Source: Xiphias gladius (lineage: Eukaryota > Chordata > Actinopteri > Istiophoriformes > Xiphiidae). From it: a stretch of DNA of 64,000 nucleotides. Position numbers and translations under genes: made by a program. Below are positions 23,601-34,300 of the stretch, in pieces. The stretch spans positions 3,938,969 through 4,002,968 of the forward strand of contig NC_053401.1 of the NCBI RefSeq assembly GCF_016859285.1. The letters are read 5' to 3'. Within the stretch, counting starts at the first letter, position 1; each line of letters begins with the position of its first letter. The notes beneath the pieces were generated by a model. The model was not told where the DNA came from. It did not search any database and was given only the letters and a program-made list of their open reading frames with translations.

Positions 23601-26600
23601 CACTAAAATTGCTTTGAGTATCAAATACTCGCTATGATTCTGAAAAGTTGGTCCTTTTTTTTTTTGCGGTGGACGACAACTCTAGTTAACTTGGATTCTG
23701 AAAAAAGAGAAGTATCAAAATTTTCCACTGGGCCTTCTAAAACCACTCCTGCACCATAATCCAGTTCAACACATTCAAAAAGTCATATGTTCAACAAAAT
23801 ATAGCAATATAAAAATCCTATGTTAGTTGCTAAGATGGTCACCTTTGTCACTTACAACTAAGCTTGCTAACTTTGGGTCAGCTAAATTCAGCTAATTTCA
23901 CACAGCAAATTTCGCCAGTGAGAAACAGGCTGTTTATTAAGCTATAGTTTGATGAACACACTTAAAGTTGCCTAAATATTGCTACAAACAGCTTCTGTTT
24001 GTTGCCAGCAAACTTAGAGCTACGTATTCAGCTATTCATATGAGTATTTCCAAGATATTTGCAAACTCTTTGATGCTTTTTTCCGTCATCTAACTGGGTC
24101 ACCTTTGGAAGACATTGTAACCGTCGTGACTCCGGGCTAACTGCAGCTATTGTCCCGTGCAAAGGCGCGAACAACAAACTCTTCAGAGCCACATCTCAAG
24201 CAGGCCGTGGGCGATACCGATTTTTGGTGGAGCATTCCCTTGAGAGAAGATGCAGACCATGTGACCATAAAACTGTTCTCTCTATTCAGACACCCTGTAT
24301 TGTATTATAATAACTAACCCACCAACAATTACTCATATGGAAGATTTTTAGAGGAAGCACTAAACAATGGCAGCCCTTTGACTCATTGCAGTAGATAAAT
24401 ATTTTCTTCCTTGTAGGTAAAACTGAAAGGAGACCGGCCAAGAAATCCATCACCATCTCCAAAACATCAGGTGATTCCACATTCTCTCTCTCATGTACAC
24501 AGCTACACGTGTTACCCCGCCTGTTTCATCCGATACCCTCTGAACCCTATGTACTGTAAGCATATATTTAGTGGTTACACAGCTCCAGAGTAAAACTTGA
24601 AAGAGAGGAGAGGGGGAATGTACAGTAGACTCTCTCTCTCTCTCTCTCTCTACACTCTCTGTGTGGGCGGTCTGTAATTTGGATGTTCGTCAGACAGTCG
24701 GCAGTGATCACACAGACAGCGCAGGTTTCAGGGATGCCTCTGAACATGGCCTGAAAAGAGGAGAGGGTCTAATTGAAATACCAACACAGGCCCTACGTGG
24801 CACTTCAAACATGCACACACACACACACACACACACACACGCAGTGTGGGAGTATGGGACAGAGTAAAGAGTTACAGTAAAGAGAAGGACCTCATCAGAG
24901 GCAGTTAGTGACGGCTAATGACCCTGTCATTACTGTTGCTCTATCATCCCCTCTCATCTCATCTTCGCTCCTCTCTTCATCTTAGCTGGTTCTCACAAAC
25001 CTGAGGAGAACCCAGCTAAAGATATAAATTAAAACTCTCTCATAGAACACAGACTGAGCTCACTAGCGCACAGCAACAGAAGTCCTTAGAATCTGACAAC
25101 TTGGCCATGCGAGGACAGGCAAAGGTGTTTACTTATATCCAGCAACCCAATCTTTCTGTCCATACCTTCAAATCAAACTCATTCAAACCATCAAATCCCC
25201 TTTGACAACTTCAGCGGATGGTGACCCTCACTTTGTGGTGGAGTTCCCCCTCAGTAAACTGACCGTGTGCTTTAACATCAACGGGGAGCCTGGACACGTC
25301 CTTCGCCTGGTCTCTGACCACAAGTACTCCGGTAAGTCTCATAATGCCGTTAAACACCACTGAAAGGCAATAAAAACCGTGTTTCACTGCAAGCTCTAAA
25401 TGGTTTACGCTTATGGTGGGTCAATTCTGTTCTCCAGGTGTGACGGTGAACGGTAAGCTAATCGGCGCCCCAGCCCCGCCGGGCAGCCACAAGCAGCAGC
25501 GTACCTACTTCAGCACCATCACCGTGGTGGTGGATCACCCCAAACGTGCCTACATCGAGGTGACCCCAAAGAAAGTCATCCTGGACGGTCGAGACCGCAT
25601 GGTTCTGCCCTGCCACTCCACTGTTGCAGTGGACAGCGGTGCGCTGTCAGTGTCCATTGTGGGAAAGTCTAACGTGACGGTGACAGTTGGAGGGAACATC
25701 AGCTTCGTGATCTTGCTGCATCAGTACAAGAACCCCGCTCCCTACCAGACAGACCATCTGGGGTTCTACATCGGTAACAGCAAGGGGCTGTCCCACAACT
25801 GCCATGGCCTGCTGGGTAAGTGTCAACAAGGGTTTGACCTTTAATTATGTGCTGATTGGCACTGAGGCCTAAAAGCCTGAAGCTATCAGACATCAGAAGG
25901 AACAAAATACAGTACATTACAACATGCAGTATTAAAGTGCCGGACTAAACAAGCAGTATGCAGATACTGCATTTCTTTAACCCTCACCACTTTTGGTGCT
26001 GAGAAGAGACGTTTGTCCCAAGACTTGCACCAGATCCAGTCAAGACAAGTGCTACAAATACGTTCAGAAAGAGAGGTTACGAGTTGTCTTAAATTGTGGC
26101 AGGTTTGTATTTGTTGGTTTTTGTTTAGGGGTTGTATTTGTATTCGTTTGAGTGCATGCGTGAAGGACTGAGTAAGTAGATTATGTGTCGTTATTATTAA
26201 TGGGAGTGTGAGGGAAAGTAAAAAGGGAAATCTGAATATAAAACAAACTTTTAAATGGTAAATCAATTTAAAAATAATCATAAGTCCGGACTGAGATCAA
26301 AGGGCAGTTAAACTAAAAGGATGGGTCCCTTGTAGAGCAGTAAGTTTCTGCCTGTTTTAAAACCTCTTAGGAAAGGGTGGTGTTGGAAGTTTCCTCGGTG
26401 AAATCAATGAATATAAACAGCAAACTTCCATGGAAATCCAGCAATTCGTTTTTGACCTTGTCATGGCTAAAGTGTTTATCAAGCTGAAATTTAAGCCGGA
26501 TAATAGTGTTAGACAAAAGCTCAAGGGGACATCAAAATGAGGGGGGGAATTTCATAGCCGTCCAAATCCAAATTTAAAGGGTAATCAGGCCAGTAGTTTA

Positions 26601-27517
26601 GGCGTTGACCGAAAAATAGCACCATCATGAGACCCATAACTATCAGCGTCAACAATAATGTCCTCTCACAGCCCAGAGAGGTACCGAATATGTTTTCATT
26701 GACTTTTTATTTCACGCCTGAGGAAAAGAGTGAAAAGAACCTTTTTACTTTGGCATGGAAAGATTCCTCTCATCAGTTTATAAGTAGCGTCCCTTGCAGT
26801 GAAACCTGCCTGACCGTGCATCAGGGAGCAACAAACCCACTGAAACAAATGTGAGCTTCAAAGGAGAGCTTTGCACTCGGAGATGCATCTCCTACACGTC
26901 ACTGATCATCTTGAGGAGACAGCTGCTCCTGCGACACGATTTGCTAGAAGGCCGAAAAAATGAAATTGGGGAGAAAAGAAGGCTCTGCACATTTCGGTAC
27001 AATTTCACAACAAAGCCAAGATTTTACCCTTATCATGAAGATTTACTGACCAAAAGCCTAACTTTATATGTGCATTTTCCATAACTGCTTTTGACAAAAT
27101 TATGTGGAAACTCTGAATCCTTTTATATTTGTGGGAACAAATGGCCACAGTGGTTTTAGACAAGGGCAGAAACTCAACCGACTAGCCCCTTAAAGACTCC
27201 TATCAGTCAAACTCTGAGACTAAAATAACTTCAACCTTTGATACAATCTCCTTTCAGGTCAGTTCCTGTACGAGGAAGTGGGACTGGCAGAGCTTCCTGC
27301 ACAGGGAGACACGAAACCCGCTCCGGTCCTGAAGGTGAGGGACCGCTCGGTGCCGGTGGTTCAGAAGAGCCGGCGGATCTTCAGCGGGACGCAGAGCGTG
27401 GACTGTTGGTTCGCCAGAAATAACGCAGCCAAGCTGATCGACGGACAGTATGAGGACTATTTGATGTCACACATGTTCGATACAGGGGACTGGCCACAGG
27501 GTACGAACAGAGTGTGA
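12753..27517 (+). CDS. itih5: itih5: inter-alpha-trypsin inhibitor heavy chain H5, complete, 14 coding exons
   Basis: Secreted matrix heavy chain; the family stabilises hyaluronan. Exons: 12753-12866, 12954-12977, 13664-13827, 14266-14367, 15721-15986, 16463-16632, 16969-17085, 19956-20127, 20306-20615, 22799-23472, 24417-24470, 25215-25331, 25438-25815, 27258-27517. All introns are GT-AG and the join is 2922 nt (973 aa; human 942). Domains: signal peptide 1-16; acidic N-terminal stretch; basic RRVPRQ site (41-46); VIT domain ending near 220; vWA with MIDAS D307-T-S-A-S, the same form as human ITIH5 (DSSAS), and [14 protein letters not shown] cleavage site at 726-729; C-terminal domain with [14 protein letters not shown] and [14 protein letters not shown], which are diagnostic for ITIH5. 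The VIT segment in exon 4 is Lys/Arg-rich and divergent, as in human ITIH5. Exon 10 carries an Ala/Gly-rich insert (about residues 593-619) that explains most of the extra length. The 14-exon layout equals that of human ITIH5. Confidence 0.96.
14384..14440. repeat. (GT)n/(CGTG)n microsatellite, itih5 intron 4
   Basis: Nearly uninterrupted GT dinucleotides pass into five cgtg units, just downstream of the exon 4 donor. Confidence 0.9.
15191..15258 (+). promoter_or_regulatory. Nuclear-receptor half-site cluster (IR3 plus DR4 array), itih5 intron 4
   Basis: AGGTCA-TAT-TGACCC at 15191-15205 is one base from a perfect estrogen response element (IR3). At 15223-15258 the half-site AGGTCA recurs every 10 bp: 15223, 15233, AGGTCG at 15243, AGGTTC at 15253. 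The 4-bp spacers (ATTA, ATTA, ATTT) form DR4 elements of the thyroid-receptor/LXR type. Function is inferred. Confidence 0.5.
15321..15585. repeat. Dispersed repeat family 1, copy b (itih5 intron 4)
   Basis: It starts with aaaggaatggttcgacgttt and holds tcttgccaagggttagaaga, gaagctgcagccagcagcta and cataaagactgg-like blocks shared with the copy near 28970. The left end matches the inverted right end of the copy at 2575-2840. Confidence 0.6.
17086..19955 (+). other. itih5 intron 7 (2.9 kb)
   Basis: Both ends are good splice sites (donor gtaaag, acceptor cgcag). Inside I see no exon, RNA gene or well-defined repeat, only AT-rich single-copy sequence with short homopolymer runs. TACTAGTGGCGCTG at 17449-17462 resembles a weak CTCF site. 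Confidence 0.6.
20985..21390. repeat. Degenerate short-period tandem array, itih5 intron 9
   Basis: Variants of a 10-12 bp unit close to ctaaaactggt recur many times with mixed spacing (for example ctaaaactgg, ctgaaactgg, ctaaaatgg). This looks like an old, decayed minisatellite. The rest of intron 9 (20616-22798) is AT-rich and holds no exon I can support. Confidence 0.5.
24627..24652. repeat. (CT)n microsatellite, itih5 intron 11
   Basis: A tctctc run between exons 11 and 12 of itih5. A (CA)n tract follows at about 24813-24840. Confidence 0.8.
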
Positions 27518-27752
27518 GATGACAGCCATGAACTGTAGTGCGGCATTCAGTTATTCAACTTAACTCCTTTTACCCTGTATCCATAATTATCACACCGCAG
27601 TAGATCCAAATGGTTCCAAACGTCAAAACTTCACATTTCAATTCTCTTTACTCAAAGTCCTCTCACCTGAATATATTTTTTTACTATTTCTAATAGAAAT
27701 GTAATGCTTTAATTATATATGTATTATTTTTTAGAATAATTTTGTAACTGTA

Positions 27753-27758
27753 AATAAA
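27753..27758 (+). terminator. itih5 poly(A) signal
   Basis: AATAAA lies 236 bp after the itih5 stop codon, giving a short 3'UTR that ends near 27775. The next gene on the right is convergent and ends near 28190, so about 400 bp separate the two 3' ends. Confidence 0.65.
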
Positions 27759-27775
27759 ACATTTAAACCCAAATT

Positions 27776-28185
27776 TTGGGGTTGTTTTCGGAGACATAAA
27801 AACACATAACCGTTGAACGTTGCACCCATTTGGGAGTGCGCGCGTGTGTGTGTTTTTCCTCACACACCTAATATGTATGTCAACATGTCTTAAACGTGGC
27901 AACCCTGAGCTGAAGATCACACCTGGTTGCCACAGAGACCAACCCCGGTAACTAACCCCTTGTCCCAGCGCCAACGACTACATGCGCAACCAACATGCAT
28001 AACGCACAACCACACGCCCGCACACACACACACACACACAGCTCCACAGTCCGCCCTGTCATCAGCTAGAGGTCACAGGGCTGCTGGCCCCGCCCGCACA
28101 GGTGTGCTCTGGCCAGGTCCCGCTCGGGTTGTCCGTCATCGAACTGCCTCGCCCCGGCAGCCACAGGAATTCACCACCAAACACG
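27776..28185. other. Spacer between the convergent itih5 and tmem110l 3' ends
   Basis: About 410 bp with a (CA)n tract at 28021-28040 and a GC-rich stretch at 28080-28160. No gene seen. Confidence 0.6.
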
Positions 28186-28205
28186 GGTTCATGTGTCAAT
28201 CATCT

Positions 28206-28211
28206 TTATTC
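28206..28211 (-). terminator. tmem110l poly(A) signal candidate
   Basis: TTTATT on the + strand reads AATAAA on the - strand. It would end a 3'UTR of about 2.1 kb after the tmem110l stop at 30360, with cleavage near 28185-28192. Confidence 0.5.
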
Positions 28212-28969
28212 ATAGTAAAGATAAAAGCGATACATTCGGTTAGAAGCACCGTGACACTTTGCAGCCCGCTGATGACACACTGCGGGACGTGCTGTGTGCC
28301 GTCTCATCCACATGTTTGTAATTTGATTTATAAAAAAAAAAAATTACACAAGCTACATTGGAGTACAAAATAAAACATTACAGACGGAATATGTCAAACC
28401 CTCCGGCTTTTAAACCATAAATGTAAACAAGTAAATGGAAAAGTTTGGATGATAAATTGCTGAATATATAAAGAAACGCACATCAGTCACCCAACTTCAA
28501 TTGATTCTGAATTCAGAACTGTAGTTTGGCAATAACTCTGAAATTCTCCCGTTTACATTACACACTAAAAACCTTCTATTCCACTGTTGTTACCACAGAT
28601 CAGACCACAATATATAAAGTCAAATACATATAAAATATACACAGAATAAATAAAGAAATGTGCCATAACTTGCAAACCGCTACTGCATTGTCAGACATGG
28701 AGTAATATTATGACGGAGTATTAGGACCATTCACACGGGAAAAAAATTGAGATTTCGAGATGAGAGTTGTAATATTTTGACAAAAAAACTCATAATATGG
28801 TGAGAATAAACATTGTGTTCTAATATTGACAGAATAAAGTCTTAATTGTATGGAAAAAAAACTGAGAAGAATAAAGTCCCAATTTTTGAGAATAAAGCTG
28901 TTTTATTTTGAAGAATGTTGCCAACAAAATGGCCGTTCTTATCAGACAAAGTAATTTTTTTAACAAATA

Positions 28970-29240
28970 GTTTGCCATTTTGCAAAATATTTTTATTCCC
29001 TTTTAGCCGAGAGTTAGATGAGGAGATCGATACCACATGAAGGTGAAGACGGTTAACTTAGCTTAGCATAGCATAAAGACTGAAAACGGGCGAAATAGCT
29101 AGCCTGGCTCTGTCCAATTTCCATTCTTTATGCTAAGCTAAGCTAACCGTCTCCTGGTTCCAGCTACACATTTAAACAGAGACGAGAGTCGTATCGATAT
29201 TCGATCTAACTTGCGGCACAAAAAGACAAAATGCTAAACT
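28970..29240. repeat. Dispersed repeat family 1, copy c, with fold-back arms, in the tmem110l 3'UTR
   Basis: It shares ccgagagttagatgaggaga, cataaagactg and ctagcctggctctgtcca blocks with the copy at 15321. Arms at 29048-29078 and 29126-29151 are complementary apart from a 5-base insertion in the left arm and one mismatch, around a 47-base loop. Confidence 0.65.
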
Positions 29241-30359
29241 ATTCCCTCAAGAGAATCACGCTCAGTGACATTTTTCTTGTAGAATTATATTTAATATATA
29301 TGTTTTTTTAAATATTTTTCTCAACATATTATGGCTACTCTCATAATATACTGACCTTTGCTCATAAATTATTACTTTAGTTTGTAATATAAAGTTTTTC
29401 TCAACATTAGCTCTTTTTTCTCATAAAATTACAACTCTAGTGTATAAACTGTAACCCCCCCCCCCCCCGAGTGGCCTTGATATTCCGTTGTATATTACTA
29501 ATATGAAAATCACTGTGGAAACATAGTGTGACCTGGTCCTTTTTCAACCATGGCATGAAACAATTCCACCCACATACAGTATCATCTCTTTAAAAGCAGC
29601 CTGTTGCGAAGTACTAAAACTTTTCCAAAAACCACATTATCAACATGTTTGGTCTGTCGAGACGTGCATGATTTTTTCTTTTATTTTCCTTTTTTTAAAA
29701 TAACACCACTGATCATCCTTCTAACTGAAACTAAGCAGCCAGAGGGAGAACGTGCAGGAATGGTTATAATTGCACCTTAATTAAAAAGGTGGATTTGAAG
29801 TGATTATATTTGACGGCGTAAAATTTTAGAGCACTTCCATGTATAATACTTCACTGGTTTGCTCCTCTTTGGAATATGATACACGATAAATGACTCTCTT
29901 TAGAGCAACATCATTCCCAAAAGTCCCTGCTGCGAAAGAGAGACAGATTTATTTCAGTCGTTGTCAACACCCAACCGCACGCTTTTGCCCTGCGGCTGCT
30001 GCCCTCCTTAATGGTCCCTCTTCACACATGTTCAGTTGTGGTTAACTCTGATGTTCTCTTGCAGCAAACGGAGGCAGCGAGGTGGAAAAAAAATGCCATT
30101 TGGTTTACATGCATATACAGAGACAGGCTCCAGTTGCAACTGTTCACACCTTCAGTGCAGAAGAAGGCAGCTAAGGCCGTAGTGTTCACATTCACTGGTT
30201 GTATGATTTTTAGTTGTGCTTGCAAAGAAGCTGATATTTAGACCTTTTTTCTGAGGAGATAAGGATGCAGGGTTTTTTTTGTTTTTGTCCATAAGAGTGT
30301 TTTGTGTAGTGTTTTGTTTGGACAGTGGATGGATGAGTGGGAGGTCACGTCACCTTGGC

Positions 30360-31354
30360 TTACACCACCACCCAGCTGGGTCTCAGCGGTCCCCCTGAAT
30401 AATGCACATGGGGGACTGGTCCCTCATCGCCGGGCTCCTCTTCCCCCTCTGACGCCTCATCCGTGTCCGTCTCGACGGTCAGCAGGACCTTGAGGGGGGG
30501 GGGAGATTTTGTTAGCGGCCGATATTCAGAAGAACTCTGGCCACAACAGCACCGTAAGCGGATATGAAGACCACTTTAAAGAGCGGCAGAGACTCCGATA
30601 TTGGGATAAAGACAGGGCGAGGGACGAACCACACTGACTGGACCACAGCGATTTCTAACAAACACTCGACATCAGACCTCCCTGGCTCAAGAGCCCTTGG
30701 ATGATTCTGATGTTGCATGCAACACCACCCACAACAACAGCATTGTGGCTGCAGCCTGGCCACCGCCCCCGCCAAGAACTCATCCGAGTCAATGCCCCTC
30801 TGTCTGTCGTCCTCCTCCACTCCACTTTCCATAACATCATTGCATGGAAACGACTCCTAAATGTCACTTTTATTCCCAGGATGAAAGCTTGATTTATGGA
30901 TGACCAGGGAAAAGGAAAAAGGGGAGGGAGAGATAAACACTCTCATCCCACTGAACCTGAGGGTCATGCACCCAAATTACAATATTACTGCTACTACAAC
31001 ACAACCATATTTAAAGGGTGAGTGCACTCAAGTCAATGTACTGTATAAATGGGCTTCAAAAAACATCTCGTGACTTCATAAATAACACAAGCTCTGCAAT
31101 GACTCACTTTTGTCAAGACACCAAACTGAGATAGGATAGAGTCCAACTGTCGACAAGAAAAAGGAATTTTGAGGAATTACAAAAATTCACATCTTCAAGA
31201 CCAAAATAACCCTCCACACAGAACCAGAACCCCCCTATTCACCAGTTACGAGTGAGGGCAGGGACAACAGTCTGACTCAGTGTTTCTTGGACTGGATTCA
31301 TCTGGTTTTGTTCCTCATCAGATCAAGTGTAGAGAGAGAGAATCTGCTATGGCA

Positions 31355-31387
<33 letters not shown>

Positions 31388-34300
31388 TGGTGTGTGTGTG
31401 TGTGTCTGCACTGTGTTCATCCCCCAAAACAACAGGTGCTGCCGCCACCCCCAGCGTGACCGTGTGGGTACATCGACCGTCAACACCCAGTTTCACACAC
31501 ATTAAAGTCTCCTCTTCGCCATCAAAAGGCAAAGACACTCAGCTTTCACATTCTTGCTCGCATCCATTTGGGCAATGCGCCGTGGACGTTCGGTGGGAAC
31601 GGGGAACCTTCTCAGAACGTCGTCAGTAATCCCTTCATAGGCCGACGAGTCACTTCCGCAGCAGATGGGTCGGTCTGATTTCTCGAAGTGGCCCAGTGAG
31701 CCACGATTTAACCTATTTTGAGGCGTTTACTAAAACTTTTAGATTGAAAACACGGAAACGCAAATCAGTAATAAAAGTTCTGTAACGTGTTCCGCGCATG
31801 GAACTGGAGAAGAGAATGCAAGCCTTCACATTGTGCTCTTACACGTTCCTCCAAGTTCAGCTCCTCACTAAGAGACCACAGAACGCCCATCTTCTGCCAC
31901 GTCGTCCAGTAGAGTAATGACCATAAGATTTTATTCCTCGCTTTCAAAAGGAGACAAATTTTCAGTGCGCATTTCTGAACTTGGAAACACTCTTGTTTAC
32001 GTTCAGTCAGATCAAAGTGAAAGATAATTCAAGTAAACCTGTAAAATGGCGAACGAAAAAAATTTGCAGATCTAATGACACTGGACAGACCTCATCCCTG
32101 GAATGAAGCAGCTGGTTTCATTTCAAAGGCGCCTAAAAGACAATGGCCAGCTGTTAACCAAAGTTCACTTGGCTCTGTTTCGCCCGCGGGCTCGTTGCGT
32201 TATTCTCACCCGTGACTCCTCGTTGTTCACCCAGGGCAGCGAGTCGGCCTTCTTCGCCGAGCCGTCGCAGGAGTCGTCCAGGCTCTTCATCGTCTTGTAC
32301 TTCCTCATCGTCAGGCTGTCCACCACCCAGAACATGATGGACTGCAGGGGGAGCCAGGGGGACGAGACTGGGGTTATTAACACTGCAGGGACTCGGCTCT
32401 TGATAAAATCTGTGTGAGGGCGAAAACTCACGTTGACTATGAAGGGCACAATGAGCATGACCAGCACCAGCTCCAGCTGAGGGTTGGCGATGTAGCCCAA
32501 CAACACCTCCTGCAACTGTCAAAGAAGAAGAAGGAAAAGAAAAGTTTAGCATACCGAGTTTAGGAATTTTGGATGATAACGATCACTCTTATCACTCAGC
32601 CGTCACTTCCTTCATAGAGAGTTTCGATTACAAAATCCCACTTTTACAAGATATTTCTTTCCCGCTTCATTGAAGAAAGAATTGTTCTTGTACCAGTGGA
32701 TCTTTGATCTTTGCAGATCTTTAGCTGCTTAGAAAAAAAAGACTATTATTTCATTGCAACATATAGTAGATGAACAACGTGCTGCACAACAACAAATGTA
32801 TGTACAAACCTTGAAATTCTGGCACACAAAAATGTGTTTCTTTCTATAACAGATCAATATGTGCAACTGTGCATTATAACAAAAGAGTTTCCCCCTTTAA
32901 TATAACACTATCCTTCCTACACTAAAAAAGATCTATAACAATTGGACATGTTGCAAAATGTACCAATTTATGCTTTCTCCATGAGAGCTTACTTTTCCTC
33001 CTGGTTAGGATCCATAATATATTATGTTTATGAAATATCTTAAAAGTATTGTATTTTAAAATTTTATTTATATTTCATTTGCTTTGCGTTATACGTTTTA
33101 TGAGATTTTCTGTCTAGAAACACTTTGTAGCTGTAGCAGTGTGATATATGATAAAATTATTATATTAAATGTGTATGAAATACGTCAAAAAGCTTTAACA
33201 AGGCAACAAACATAAATAGAAAAACGCAGACTGAGGGACAAGCCTCAACTCTGACAAACAGTGCAACAATTAATAATACCACTATTTATAATCAGAGTGT
33301 AGTGCCTGTGTAGAGGGTGTTTAAACAAAGGAAAGTCTCCAAATAACACAGCGAGCTTCGCTAAACAAAACTGTTTTCTATGTGGGAGTCAACTCGTAAA
33401 CTGCCCTTTTATTCCTCGGAATGGGATCTGTGTCCACGACATGGGCTAATTGGAATAAACAAATACAATCCCCAATGTCAGGCGAACAAACTGTCCTTCA
33501 AATACAGTAGCACTGCTTCAGTGTTTCGTTTAAAAAGCAAAAGACGAGCCATTTTTTTTTATCTTCTGCTCGTTCATTCTTGAAGACTTTCATCTCTTTT
33601 TGCTGCCGGATGTCAACGTGAAATGACAAAACTAAACGGAGCCAAAATACAAATGGAATGATTGTTAAAATCTGACGATTTTTTCGTGTAGTTTGGTTGA
33701 CCACAAAAATCAGTTTTGGGTGTAAAACTGTCCTGATTGTCACAATGAAATAATCAAAACCTGGTTTTCTGCCAGGTCAAAGCACGACACGTTTCCCCCC
33801 TTGCCCGCGGTGTGATGATGTCACAGGAAGCCACCTTTCCCGTGGGACCTGAAAGCAGCACAAGTAGCCGTACAGCGTCCTTACTTTGGACCAGCCGGGG
33901 ACGAGCAGCACCAGACTGATCACGCCTTTCTCCAGCACCATGATGAGCAGGTAGACGCCACACTGGCCCAGCCAGGCTGCTGCCTGAGGGGGGTCTCCTG
34001 GGGGGACAGAGGAACGGCTTAAAACCAGAACACGATAGAGGAAGATTTCTAGCTCAGACGCGGTCAATATTAATGCTCGGGTTTAAACCAAAAGCACTTT
34101 TCTACATTTCTTTTCACAGTTTTGGACTTTTTTTTTTAAACCAGCAAACTATTTACTTAAATTTGCCGTGTTACAGGCTTTAAATTAGAACTGTCAGTCA
34201 ACAGAAAAGGAACAGTGATTTGCCTTCATTTAATTTTTTATGTACTTTACTTTTTGATTAAGGCTTTATTCTTCCATTTTAATTTGTACTTTTTCGATTC

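Noticed and set aside
28190-30360. A mustn1 gene, expected from the 3p21 order between ITIH and TMEM110
   Set aside because: No reading frame resembling the short, Lys-rich MUSTN1 protein is present. This stretch is the tmem110l 3'UTR plus a repeat.
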